From assembly GCF_000308675.1 (NCBI RefSeq), contig NZ_BAGE01000128.1:1-64000 (forward strand): a stretch of DNA of 64,000 nucleotides. Direction: 5' to 3'. The position numbers and the translations under genes were made by a program. The DNA is from Nocardia paucivorans NBRC 100373 (GTDB lineage: Bacteria > Actinomycetota > Actinomycetes > Mycobacteriales > Mycobacteriaceae). Below the pieces are notes generated by a model. The model did no database searches, was not told the DNA's origin, and worked only from the letters and a program-made list of their open reading frames with translations. Below are positions 8,407-17,390 of this stretch, piece by piece (positions within the stretch are counted from its first letter, which is position 1; each line of letters starts with the position of its first letter).

Positions 8407-8916
8407 ATGGCCTCGAATCCGAGTGCCACGCCGGATGTGCCGGCATGGGAAAGTACTTCTGTCGTAAGACTTTTGACCGCTGTCGCGCCGCGCAAACTGA
8501 ACAAGGTGCCGTTTGTGGAACTGGCCGACGGGCGTCTCCAGGGCGTGGTGTCGAGTGGCTCCGATATCTCCCGTGTGTACGTGGCGTCGGTGACCGCCGG
8601 AACACATGGGCTGAGCTGTAGCACCAACAACAACCGGCCGTGTGGCGGGTTGAACCAAGGATGGACCTGCAAACACCTGGAGGCACTCGTCGCGGAAGCG
8701 GTGCTCCAGTACGGACAGGATCGAGTGGCGCGTTTCCTGCGTGTCGAGGTTCCCGAAGGCGCTCGTCTCGTGGACTGCCTCGACGGAATCCGTTACCCGG
8801 CTCCGGCCGCCGCGGTGTTCAGCCGGTTCCTGCGCCATCTGACCTACCTGGAACTGCCGAACAGCACCACACCGATCCCCGAACTGCACTGGTTCCCGGC
8901 GGGAGTGGGGCGCTGA
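8407..8916 (+). CDS. SWIM-like zinc-binding protein, first gene of the MoxR-VWA operon
   Basis: A 169-aa protein. GGGAGGGAGAA precedes the ATG. Cysteines 71, 79 and 88 with His90 (ending TCKH) form a probable zinc site whose C-x-H end matches the SWIM finger, though the first two cysteines are eight apart rather than two, so it is SWIM-like and not canonical. The N-terminal half is beta-rich. In E. coli the comparable gene yehQ encodes a single large SWIM protein; here the finger part and a following 459-aa protein are separate genes coupled by a TGATG overlap, which looks like a split YehQ. Role unknown; zinc-dependent protein or nucleic-acid binding is the usual SWIM suggestion. Confidence 0.7.
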   Translation: MASNPSATPDVPAWESTSVVRLLTAVAPRKLNKVPFVELADGRLQGVVSSGSDISRVYVASVTAGTHGLSCSTNNNRPCGGLNQGWTCKHLEALVAEAVLQYGQDRVARFLRVEVPEGARLVDCLDGIRYPAPAAAVFSRFLRHLTYLELPNSTTPIPELHWFPAGVGR

Positions 8917-10295
8917 TGCAGTCTGTACAACTGGACGCACTGGAGGACAGGCCCGCCGATATCGTGGCGGCCTTGGATGTGGTGAACGGCTTCGACACCA
9001 TGCTGGTCGACGGTCTCGCCCGGCTCTCCGAACCACAGAGCGTGGCATTGGCGGAATTGGCCGGAGCCGTGGCGGCTTCCCCACTTGCCGATGCGGTGGC
9101 AGCGGCGGTGGCGAAGGTGCGCACGGGAGTGATCGGGGCGGATGAGTTGTCGGCGCTGGCCGCCGCCCGGGCCGCTCTCCTGGGCGCGGTGCACGACGCA
9201 CTGCTAGACCAGGTCGATACGGCGCTGGGCCGTACTCGCCGTGAATGGACGGCCACCCCGGACACCGCCGCCCCGAGCCCGCTCGCGGAGGGCGTCCGCG
9301 CCTGGTTGGGTGAGCTGGCCATCGGTGGATGGCGAAGTGTGGACCACGACCTGGTGGCAGCTGCCGACCACATTGTGGAGTCGCTCCTGGCCGACCCCGC
9401 GCTGCGCCGACCGGCAATGCTGCTGGACGGCTTCACCGCCGAACTGGGTGCCTTCGCCCCTATCGCCACCATGGACCCGGTGCCCGTGCGGCGCTGGGCC
9501 GATCTGTGGACGCGCGCCCTGCTGTTGTCCTGGCGCGGTGCGGAACCCGATATCGAGGAATCGGTTTCGGGACGTCTGCTCCCGCTGGGCGTGGACATCC
9601 ACGAGCACGGGACCGCTGTTCAGGCCCAGGTATACGGTGTGCTGGAGGTTTCGGACGCACCGGCCCGCCGGGTGCGGGTCTCGGTGGCCGCAGCCAAGGT
9701 GGACACCATTGTGGGGCCGGCGCTGTGGCAATTGCTGGCCGGACATCGACAGTTGCTCACCGCGCTGGCCGAACGCCGCGCGTTGGAGCTCACCGATATG
9801 CCGCTCACGGCGACCGGTGACCTGTTGTGGGACGACGATCGGGCCAAGGCCGGCGAGGCCGCCGATCCGTTTGCCACCGCCGCCGTGCAGCTGCCGCAGG
9901 CGCAGGCCCCGGCCGTCGCGCCCTTGGACAGCCATCCGGTGCACATCGCCGAGCCGGTGCTGCTCGAGGGGTATCGGGTCGACAGTGGCCTCATGGAATT
10001 GGGAGAGCAACGAATTCGGGTGGAATTGGGCACCCTGTCATCTGCCGGTCCGCTCACCTCGGCCAGGGTGAGCGCCGCGGGCGGCACCATGATCGGATTG
10101 CTGCGCTGGGACGCCGATGGATGGTCGGTACGGCCACTGGCCGTGCGGCGTAAGGTCAAGAGCACACTCACCGACTTCCACAACGGTGATTGGGCGCTCG
10201 GCCCCACCGATCCGAAAATCGCCAAGGCGCAAGCGAAATCGGGCGATGCCGTAGCGGTGTTGCGGGAACGGGCAGGACGGTTGCTGCGCAAATGA
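8916..10295 (+). CDS. Helical partner protein of the MoxR-VWA module, unknown function
   Basis: A 459-aa soluble protein. Its ATG shares one base with the preceding stop (TGATG) and its own stop overlaps the next start (ATGA), so it is made in step with its neighbours. The first 230 residues are Ala/Leu-rich helices; the second half is more beta-like, with Pro/Ala-rich linker sequence near 320-350 (QLPQAQAPAVAPL). I see no catalytic motif, signal peptide or membrane segment. By position it may be the C-terminal half of a YehQ-like protein or an adaptor for the ATPase. That is inference from gene order only. Confidence 0.6.
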   Translation: MQSVQLDALEDRPADIVAALDVVNGFDTMLVDGLARLSEPQSVALAELAGAVAASPLADAVAAAVAKVRTGVIGADELSALAAARAALLGAVHDALLDQVDTALGRTRREWTATPDTAAPSPLAEGVRAWLGELAIGGWRSVDHDLVAAADHIVESLLADPALRRPAMLLDGFTAELGAFAPIATMDPVPVRRWADLWTRALLLSWRGAEPDIEESVSGRLLPLGVDIHEHGTAVQAQVYGVLEVSDAPARRVRVSVAAAKVDTIVGPALWQLLAGHRQLLTALAERRALELTDMPLTATGDLLWDDDRAKAGEAADPFATAAVQLPQAQAPAVAPLDSHPVHIAEPVLLEGYRVDSGLMELGEQRIRVELGTLSSAGPLTSARVSAAGGTMIGLLRWDADGWSVRPLAVRRKVKSTLTDFHNGDWALGPTDPKIAKAQAKSGDAVAVLRERAGRLLRK

Positions 10296-11680
10296 CCACT
10301 CCACCGCAAAACGGCTCCCTGATAGGCCATGCCGTAGCGACCATGCCGAACCACGAGACGCGCCGACAAATCCTGTACTGGCGTCTACTGGCCGGAATTT
10401 TCACCGGCGAGCGGCCACCGACGCTGGAGCGGGCGAGCGTGGACATCGTCGAGGATCTGGGGTTGCCGCCGGTCGTACTCGACCCCGGGGTCTCCATCGA
10501 TAATGTGGTGCAACGCTTTCCGGAGCTGAAGGCGGAATTCGAAAGTCTCGATTTCACCGCGACCACCGACCCGATGACCGGTATCGAGGATTCCACCGCC
10601 GACAATGAGACCGTGTCCGATTCGCTGCGGCCCGTCGACGCATCCGACGTACGAACCGCCGCACTGGTTTCCAAACTGCTGCTGAACATCTTCGCCACCG
10701 GATCAGGCCAGGTCAACGCCACCCAACTGGCGGACTGGCAGTCGGATGCCAACTGGTTGCGCCGCACTCTGGGTGAAGAGAAGGCCTGCGATCTCCAGGG
10801 CGTGCTCACCGGCCTGGAAGGCGAACTGGTCTCCCGCATGCGGTTGCGTGAAGTGTTGGCCGATCCGCACCTTGCGGCCCAGCTCACCCCGAGCATGTCG
10901 CTCATCGAACAACTGTTGCGCGACAAGCACAATCTGTCCGGGGTGGCGCTGGCCAATGCCAAACGCCTCATCCGGCGCTATATCGACGAGGTCGCCGAAG
11001 TCCTGCGCACCCAGGTGCAGCAGACCAGCGTCGGCGCCGTCGACCGCTCGGTTCCGCCCAAACGAACCCTGCGCAACCTGGATGTGGATCGCACCATCTG
11101 GAAGAACCTGCCCAACTGGAATCCGCAGGACGAGCGTCTCTACGTCGACCGGCTCTACTATCGCCAGACCGCCAAACGCACCGTCCCCGCCCGCATGATC
11201 GTGGTGGTCGACCAATCCGGTTCCATGGTCGACTCCATGGTGAACTGCACCATTCTGGCGTCGATCTTCGCGGGCCTGCCCAAAGTGGATGTCCATCTCA
11301 TCGCCTACGACACCCGCGCCCTGGATCTCACCCCATGGGTGCGCGACCCGTTCGAGGTGTTGCTGCGGACCAATCTCGGCGGTGGCAACGACGGTCCGGT
11401 CGCCATGGCCATGGCCCAACCCAAGATAACCGACCCGAAGAACACCGTGCTGGTGTGGATCTCGGACTTCTACGAGTTCGACCGCTCCCAGCCGCTGTTC
11501 GAATCCATGGAAGCGGTGCACCGCTCCGGGGTGAAACTCATCCCGGTCGGTTCGGTGAACAGTTCCGGCAACCAGAGTGTCAATCCGTGGTTCCGGGAAC
11601 GGTTCAAGAAACTCGGCACCCCGGTGATTTCCGGACGCATCCAGAAGCTCGTACAAGAACTCAAGAACTTTCTCGACTAG
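10292..11680 (+). CDS. VWA-domain protein of the MoxR-VWA module (YehP-like)
   Basis: A 462-aa protein that starts at ATG 10292 overlapping the previous stop. The first 290 residues are helical. The C-terminal von Willebrand A domain carries a metal-ion-dependent adhesion site: Asp307-Gln-Ser309-Gly-Ser311 in VVVDQSGSM, a middle loop GGGNDG (363-368) and Asp392 in WISDFYEF. VWA proteins paired with MoxR ATPases act as substrate-binding or chaperone partners. Here VWA, ATPase and a large third protein are adjacent, as in E. coli yehLMP. No export signal, so cytosolic. The ATG chosen starts MTTPPQNGS; an upstream extension to 10190 is out of character. Confidence 0.85.
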   Translation: MTTPPQNGSLIGHAVATMPNHETRRQILYWRLLAGIFTGERPPTLERASVDIVEDLGLPPVVLDPGVSIDNVVQRFPELKAEFESLDFTATTDPMTGIEDSTADNETVSDSLRPVDASDVRTAALVSKLLLNIFATGSGQVNATQLADWQSDANWLRRTLGEEKACDLQGVLTGLEGELVSRMRLREVLADPHLAAQLTPSMSLIEQLLRDKHNLSGVALANAKRLIRRYIDEVAEVLRTQVQQTSVGAVDRSVPPKRTLRNLDVDRTIWKNLPNWNPQDERLYVDRLYYRQTAKRTVPARMIVVVDQSGSMVDSMVNCTILASIFAGLPKVDVHLIAYDTRALDLTPWVRDPFEVLLRTNLGGGNDGPVAMAMAQPKITDPKNTVLVWISDFYEFDRSQPLFESMEAVHRSGVKLIPVGSVNSSGNQSVNPWFRERFKKLGTPVISGRIQKLVQELKNFLD

Positions 11681-11694
11681 GAGACCCGGCCAAC

Positions 11695-12822
11695 ATGAAC
11701 GACGTTTTGCGCGCCCCTGCCGAAATCAAGTACGCCGAGGAACTGGATTGGTTGGAGTCCATCGACGACGGCCCCAAACCGTTCGCGTGGCGACTGAGCC
11801 CGAAGATGGTGCGACTGTTCATCCTCGGCTCCGAACGCGCCGACGGACTGGACCGCAAAGTGGAACAGAAATGGTTCGGTGACCGCAGTTTCGTCGAGCG
11901 CAGCATCGTCACCCTGGCCTCGGACCGGGGCCTGCTGCTCATCGGCGACCCGGGCACCGGCAAGAGCTGGCTGGCCGAGTTGCTGGCCGCGGCCATCAGC
12001 CGCAACTCCACCCTGGTGGTGCAGGGCACCGCCGGCACCACCGAGGACCACATCAAGTACTCGTGGAACATCTCCATGGTCATCGCCAAGGGCCAGTCGC
12101 GGGAATCGTTGATCCCGTCACCGATCATGACCGCCATGGAACAGGGAGTGATCGGCCGTTTCGAGGAGCTCACCCGCTCCACCAGCGACGTGCAGGACGC
12201 GCTGATCTCCATCCTGTCGGAGAAATACATCTCCATTCCCGAGCTCGACGACGACAATGTGGTGTTCGCGCAGCCGGGCTTCTCCATCATCGCCACCGCC
12301 AACAGCCGCGACCGGGGTGTGAACGATCTGTCCTCGGCGCTCAAGCGACGCTTCAACTTCGTGCGCATCCCGGTGGTGTCCAACAAGAAGAGCGAAGCGG
12401 AGATCGTGCGCTTCCGCACCGCGGAGTTGCTGCGGCGCCATTCCATCGAACTGGAGCTGCCGCCCACCCTGCTGGACATCCTGCTGGAGAGCTTCGCCGA
12501 TCTGCGGGCCGCCGCGGCCGCCGCCGGCAGTGACGACGACAAGCTGGAGTCGGCGCTGTCCACCGCCGAACAGATCGGTGTACTCGAGGATGCCATCCTG
12601 CACAGCCAGTTCTTCGGCGAGCGGGAACTGCGTGCCGAAACCCTCGCCGGCTCGCTGGTCGGTTCCCTGGCCCGGCGCGCGCCCGAGGATCTGGCCATCC
12701 TCAACAAATACCTACACGGCGTGGTCGAGCCGCGCGCCAAGGACACGAAGGGCCGGGAGGACAGCGCCGCCTGGGGTGAATTCCTGGACGGCGGCCGAGC
12801 GGCGATCGCGAGGCTGTCGTGA
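11695..12822 (+). CDS. MoxR-family AAA+ ATPase (YehL-like)
   Basis: A 375-aa AAA+ ATPase. AGGAG (11679-11683), part of which forms the VWA gene's stop, is its binding site. Walker A is GDPGTGKS (84-91). The Walker B region reads GVIGRFEEL (151-159), where the expected Asp-Glu pair is Glu157-Glu158, so the first acidic residue is changed. Sensor 1 is ATANSRDRG (Asn203) and a likely arginine finger is in LKRRF (218-219). MoxR ATPases remodel or mature protein complexes with VWA partners. Cytosolic; hexamer formation is expected from the family. The changed Walker B suggests this is a distinct subfamily and not a broken enzyme, since the rest of the core is intact. Confidence 0.88.
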   Translation: MNDVLRAPAEIKYAEELDWLESIDDGPKPFAWRLSPKMVRLFILGSERADGLDRKVEQKWFGDRSFVERSIVTLASDRGLLLIGDPGTGKSWLAELLAAAISRNSTLVVQGTAGTTEDHIKYSWNISMVIAKGQSRESLIPSPIMTAMEQGVIGRFEELTRSTSDVQDALISILSEKYISIPELDDDNVVFAQPGFSIIATANSRDRGVNDLSSALKRRFNFVRIPVVSNKKSEAEIVRFRTAELLRRHSIELELPPTLLDILLESFADLRAAAAAAGSDDDKLESALSTAEQIGVLEDAILHSQFFGERELRAETLAGSLVGSLARRAPEDLAILNKYLHGVVEPRAKDTKGREDSAAWGEFLDGGRAAIARLS

Positions 12823-15614
12823 CCGTACCCGAGACCCGAATCGCGCCGAATACCTTTGCCGCGCTCCGGGAACAGCTGGTGGACGCGGCCGCCGCGTTCG
12901 CCGGCGCGCCCAGGGCAGCGGGTGACATCCTGGCGGGCATGGTCGACGACGTCGACCGGGCGCTGTCGGAGCGGCTGGAGATCTTCCCCGTCTGCCACCA
13001 CTCACCCGCCTCGGGACTGGCCATGGTGCGGCGCCTACGCGAAAAGCAGCCGAGTGTCATCTACCTGGAACTGTGCGAAGACCTGCGGCCGCTGCTGGAC
13101 GAGCTGCACAACTGCCGGTTGCCGGTCGCCCTGCAGGCCTTCGCCACCGATGTCGAGGGTTTCCCGGTGGAATGGACGCCGCTGTCGGTGGTCGCGCCGA
13201 TCACCGAGTCGTCGGCCGAATACCAGGCCATCGCCTACGCGCTCGATACGCCTGGCGTCGAACTGGTGCTGGTGGATCGGTCCGTCGACCACGTCTTCCA
13301 ATGGGCTCCTCGAGAAGCGAAATCAGAACCGACCACCGACGGCGAAAAACCTTCGGGTGACGCCCTGCACGGTGAAGCGGTCGGCATCGAAATCGGTGAT
13401 CTACGGCCGCATTTCGCCGAGTTGGAAGAACACCTGCTCCACCACGGCAAGGTCCGCCACTGGTCGGAATGGTGGGACCAGTACGTCGAACAGCCCCTCG
13501 TGGACGCCGACTACGACACCTACCGCCAGGTCATGGTGATGATCGGCAGCCTGTTCCGTCGGCTGCGGCGCGACGGCATCGCCGAGAACGAGTACCGCGA
13601 ACGGTACATGTGGACCCGCATACGAGAACACATGTCCGCCAACGCCATCGATCCGGAAAAAGCGTTGTACATATGTGGCGCCGCCCATGCGGCCAGTCCG
13701 GTCGAACAATTCGGCCTGGACTCGAACGCGCCGTTCGAGATCTCGTCGCGCACGGCCACCACATGGCAATACGGGCTGATCCCATCCAGTCATTCCGCCA
13801 TCGAGGCGCAGTTCGGGTTGGCCGGCGGTGCGGTGTCGATCGCGGCGGCCACCTGGGCGAAAGGTTTGCGGCGCGGCAAAATGCAGCCGTTCCGATTGGC
13901 CGGCCAACAGGGAACGAAAAAACGCGCCAAATCCCTGCCGCTGCTGCCATCGAAATCGGAAACAGCAGTAGCCGAACGACTTTCGGGATTCCTCTCCCGC
14001 CCACCAGCACTCGACCCCCTCGATGAGGTGGAACTCCTGGAATGGTCGGTGGATATCGTCCGCCTGGCCCGTCGCAACGGCTATCTGGCCAGCACCGCCG
14101 ACGCCATCGCCATCTTCGAGACCTCGATCCTGCTGGCAGGTCTGCGTAACCGCGCCCGTCCCACCCCGTACGACTTCCAGGACGCGGCCGTCACCTGCCT
14201 CGAGAAGGATCAGGTACCGGGACGGCGTGATGTGCGGCGGCTGTGCGAGATCCTGCTCGGCGGCGACCGCATCGGACAGGTCGGATATGCGGCGCTACCA
14301 CCATTGGCCCGCGATGTGATCGACCGGCTGGAACCCCTGGGCCTGGATTTGACCAAACGGACGCTACAACGCGCCCTGCTGGACCTGAAGGCGAACCCCG
14401 AACTGCGACCGTGCTCGGACCTGCTGTGGCTGCTGCGCAGACTGCTGCCACCGGACGCACTACGACCCATCATGGGTTCGCGCGGACTGGGGGAGACCTC
14501 CATCCAGGAGAGCTGGGATATCGACCTCGGCAAATACCAGCGCTCCCTGGTGGAACTCGGCTACGAAGGCGTTTCGGTGGAGCAGGTGCTGGAGCAGCGC
14601 CTGCGACGTGCGGTCGTCGCCCCGGACGCGACGGCGGCGGTGGCATTGGCCGCGGTCGAGGACGCACTGGTGTACCTGAGGTCGACCCGGCTCGCCACCG
14701 ACCTGGGCACCCGCGCCATCGAACTCCTCACCGCCGAACGAACGGTGGACGACGCGCCCCTCGTGCTCCGACACATCCGGGCGCTGCTCAACTATTTCCG
14801 CTCCATCGAAGCCGGCCTACCGGCGTGGTGCGAACGGTTCGTGACCGCCGGCTACGCGCACTACTGTACCCTGCTGCCTACCGCCTTCGCCGCCGAAGAA
14901 ACCGGACCGGCACAGGTGGCGGCCATGCTGGGCTTCCTGTTCGGGATGGAGAACCTGGCGCTGTCGCTGGGCTGCGATCACACCCAACTGGAATTGGCGG
15001 TACTGCAATCGCACCCGGAGCAACCGGCCAAGGTGGCGCTGCTGTGGGCGGCCCGGTTCCAGCTCGGCCTCCTGACCATGGCCGAGCTCCGCGAGCGGTG
15101 CGACGAGATGCTCACCAACCCCCTGGTGCTGCCGACCGTACCGCAGTACGTGAGCGGTTTCGTGCAGGCCATCGATCCGGCCCCCGCATTGAAACCCTTT
15201 GTGGTGGAGCTGTTGTCGAAGGCCTTCGGCATACTACCGGACGCGGTACTGCTGCCGTGGCTGCCGAAGCTCATCATCACCCTGAGAGATCAGGCGGGCG
15301 AGCTGATCCCGGGACTGATCCGAGAAGCGGGCCGCGTCTTCCCCGGCGCGCTACCCGCCGTGGACACCTTCGTCCCACCCTGGTCGGCCGAGGCCGGCTC
15401 GGCCGCGGCACCACCGTCGGCGGTGGCGGGCGGACCGGTCACCGAACTATTGGCCGCCCATCCCGCCACCTGCAACGCACTCGCCGGGCTGTTCGGCCTC
15501 GAGGGCGGATGGCAGGAGACCGGGAACCACGAGGTAGCCGATTTGCTAGACCGGTTCCCCGCAACCGCCACCGCACTGGCCGCGCAGCTCGGGATAACAA
15601 CCGCGTCGAGCTGA
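12819..15614 (+). CDS. DUF5682 family protein, large partner of MoxR-VWA module (YehM-like)
   Basis: A 931-aa protein that starts at GTG 12819 overlapping the ATPase stop (GTGA). The N-terminal 350 residues carry the family motif FPVCHHSPASG (Cys59, His60, His61), then IYLELCEDLRP (Glu84, Glu87), an arrangement reminiscent of TraB/EreA-like hydrolase folds with His and Glu at strand ends. A central Lys/Arg-rich linker (near 370) leads to about 550 residues of helical repeats suited to protein binding. No signal peptide or membrane segment. It is the size and position of E. coli YehM. A possible reading is a client or effector protein whose action is controlled by the ATPase/VWA pair; this is not demonstrated. 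Confidence 0.8.
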   Translation: MTVPETRIAPNTFAALREQLVDAAAAFAGAPRAAGDILAGMVDDVDRALSERLEIFPVCHHSPASGLAMVRRLREKQPSVIYLELCEDLRPLLDELHNCRLPVALQAFATDVEGFPVEWTPLSVVAPITESSAEYQAIAYALDTPGVELVLVDRSVDHVFQWAPREAKSEPTTDGEKPSGDALHGEAVGIEIGDLRPHFAELEEHLLHHGKVRHWSEWWDQYVEQPLVDADYDTYRQVMVMIGSLFRRLRRDGIAENEYRERYMWTRIREHMSANAIDPEKALYICGAAHAASPVEQFGLDSNAPFEISSRTATTWQYGLIPSSHSAIEAQFGLAGGAVSIAAATWAKGLRRGKMQPFRLAGQQGTKKRAKSLPLLPSKSETAVAERLSGFLSRPPALDPLDEVELLEWSVDIVRLARRNGYLASTADAIAIFETSILLAGLRNRARPTPYDFQDAAVTCLEKDQVPGRRDVRRLCEILLGGDRIGQVGYAALPPLARDVIDRLEPLGLDLTKRTLQRALLDLKANPELRPCSDLLWLLRRLLPPDALRPIMGSRGLGETSIQESWDIDLGKYQRSLVELGYEGVSVEQVLEQRLRRAVVAPDATAAVALAAVEDALVYLRSTRLATDLGTRAIELLTAERTVDDAPLVLRHIRALLNYFRSIEAGLPAWCERFVTAGYAHYCTLLPTAFAAEETGPAQVAAMLGFLFGMENLALSLGCDHTQLELAVLQSHPEQPAKVALLWAARFQLGLLTMAELRERCDEMLTNPLVLPTVPQYVSGFVQAIDPAPALKPFVVELLSKAFGILPDAVLLPWLPKLIITLRDQAGELIPGLIREAGRVFPGALPAVDTFVPPWSAEAGSAAAPPSAVAGGPVTELLAAHPATCNALAGLFGLEGGWQETGNHEVADLLDRFPATATALAAQLGITTASS

Positions 15615-15631
15615 CGCGAGGGTCGTGATAT

Positions 15632-15726
15632 GCGCCGACCCGGCTCCACTACGGCGGGAGCCGGGAGAAAAGCGGGGTCGGCGCGACGGAACGGGTCGTG
15701 CCCGGTGACCTGTCGGGCACGACCCG
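15632..15726 (+). terminator. Double hairpin after the five-gene operon
   Basis: The first stem pairs GCGCCGACCC (15632-15641) with GGGTCGGCGC (15675-15684) around an inner CGGCTCC/GGAGCCG pairing. The second is a perfect 13-bp stem: CGGGTCGTGCCCG (15692-15704) with 15714-15726. No U-tract. Together they close the operon and insulate it from the NACHT remnant. Confidence 0.6.
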
Positions 15727-15779
15727 GTTTGGCCGAGTTGGTGGAACGGGTCGAGACTCGATGTCTCGGCTAGTTAGGG

Positions 15780-16985
15780 GTGGTTCGTGGAGACGCGATC
15801 GATCTGCACTGGAACGGATCACCGAACTCCGGCAGGACCGGATCGCTCTCCGATGTGTCGGGATACCATGCGCAGCTCGAACGGGGCCGCCTGGTCATTC
15901 TCGGTGGAGCCGGCTCCGGAAAACCGTCACCGCGCTGCATCTCGTATTGGAACTGTTGGATCAGCGGAAACGCAACAACATCGACCCCCGACCTGTCCCC
16001 GTCCGGGTCGATATCGCTGGTTGGGAACCGGTGTCCAATAGTTTCGGCCATTGGCCGAGCAGACGGGTTTCCCAGGACTACGCCATGAGCCGTCGAACAG
16101 CGCGAATGTTTGTCGAATCCGGCCGCATACTGCCGGTTCTGGATGGTCTCGACGAGATGGACGGAGACGGTCCACACCCACACATTGCTCGGGCGGCACT
16201 GCGGCAACTCAATGAAACGGCATGGCGTGGACGTCCGGTCGTCCTCACCTGCCGCACCGATACCTATGTTCGGATACGCGAACTCGGCGCGGACGCCGGA
16301 CTGCATTCGGCGACCACCATCACCTTGTGGTCGTTGGAAGCCCCGGAAATCACCGAATATCTCCGGAAACAAGCCCGCCGGGCGGGTATCGATCCTCGAC
16401 GATGGAGTGCCGTCATCGACGGGGTCGGGAAGCGCGACAGCGCACTTCGGCATGAGCTGGGAACACCGTGGCCGCTCAACCCGACCATTACCCGCCTGAT
16501 GCGTGGTGATGGGGCCACGGCAGTGGAGCTCGCCTCCGCCGTCGATGCTTGCGTCGGTCTTCGCGTTCATGGTCGGCGCACCGGTCGTGCTTGCGGTGAC
16601 ATTCACCATCGTGCTGACCGACCACCAAAAGCCCTACCTCGACGAACGAAGCCTTATTCGAAACGACATCACGACCGGATCGGTCATAGCGGCGGTGGCC
16701 TGTGTATCTCTACTGATCGCGCACATACCGAGTCTGGTCGTCGCTTTGACCGTCGTCGGATACGAATTCCATCCCGACCGGTATCCGAAAATGCATTCAC
16801 GTCAGGGCCGACCGTTTTCGTGCCGGTGATGCTCCCTATCTCGAAAGCGGCACTTCGCTACGGATGCGCGGCCATCTTGTTCCGTATCGGAGGCTACTCC
16901 ACCCCCAGACCGAAACCGTTCCTGGACTGGGCGCGGCATGCGGGATTGCTACGGTGCTGTTCACCGGCCCACACGACGAGCCAGT
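15780..16985 (+). pseudogene. NACHT-type NTPase (STAND), frameshifted
   Basis: The P-loop LVILGGAGSGK lies in one frame (up to 15923). The continuation TVTALHLVLELL, the Walker B region ILPVLDGLDEMD and the VVLTCRTDTY sensor-like strand lie in the -1 frame. Reading AAA at 15921-15923 and then ACC at 15923 restores Walker A exactly, so one base is missing at the Walker lysine codon inside a run of four A. A hydrophobic segment (SVIAAVACVSLLIAHIPSLV, near 16680-16740) is in a third frame, and the closing motif PFLDWARHAGLLR (about 16918-16956) is back in the second. STAND NTPases act in signalling and phage defence. At least three frame changes argue for a dead gene, although the first could be bypassed by slippage on AAAA. 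Confidence 0.7.
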
Positions 16986-17356
16986 TCCGGACATTTCAGA
17001 TAGTCGGTCAACCCGATCACATTGCCCCACGGATCGGCGATCTCCACCACCCACCCGGTGCCCACCTCGAAGGGTTCGGACAACGGTGTCACCCCCTGAC
17101 CACCCAGCTCTACGGCAACGGCACGGGCATCATGTACTTCCAACCACAATCGCATGGCCGGCGGCGCACCACGCCCCGCACGCGGATCGACCCGAACCAT
17201 GATGCCGGGAGCTTCCGTGCCCACCCCGAACAACGCCAAACCGTGCTCGACCCTCTCGAACTTCACCGGAAGACCGAGGACACCGGCGTAAAACCACCGG
17301 GCTTCCGCCAGATCGCCCACCGGGACCAGCACATTGTCGAGACCCAGTATTTCCAT
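16961..17356 (-). CDS. VOC superfamily protein (glyoxalase/bleomycin-resistance fold)
   Basis: A 131-aa protein with the paired beta-alpha-beta modules of the vicinal oxygen chelate fold: MEILGLDNVLVPVGDLAEAR opens module one with WFYAGVLGLP, and the second module ends WVVEIADPWGNVIGL, the classic closing strand with the DP-G-N turn. The start at 17356 is chosen because the fold begins there; the longer frame adds unrelated residues. Substrate unknown: VOC proteins range from dioxygenases to drug-binding proteins. Its 3' end overlaps the tail of the NACHT remnant by about 25 bases on the other strand, so it is an intact gene inside a decaying island. Confidence 0.85.
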   Translation of the reverse strand: MEILGLDNVLVPVGDLAEARWFYAGVLGLPVKFERVEHGLALFGVGTEAPGIMVRVDPRAGRGAPPAMRLWLEVHDARAVAVELGGQGVTPLSEPFEVGTGWVVEIADPWGNVIGLTDYLKCPELARRVGR

Positions 17357-17390
17357 ACACCGATGAAACCAGACCGTTGGGGTGCCGACT

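Noticed and set aside
11661..13001. 446-codon minus-strand frame opposite the MoxR gene
   Set aside because: Ser/Arg-rich shadow of a gene with clear AAA+ motifs on the other strand.
14243..15628. 461-codon plus-strand frame inside the DUF5682 gene
   Set aside because: Arg/Gly/Pro-rich, typical out-of-frame GC-rich reading; no start signal.
15726..15780. tRNA-like start (GGCCGAGTTGGTGGAA) before the NACHT remnant
   Set aside because: No anticodon or T arm can be folded after it; chance resemblance to a D arm.
15920..15923. Programmed -1 frameshifting as the definite explanation for the NACHT break
   Set aside because: The A run allows slippage, but no complete slippery heptamer or downstream stem is evident, and further frame breaks follow.
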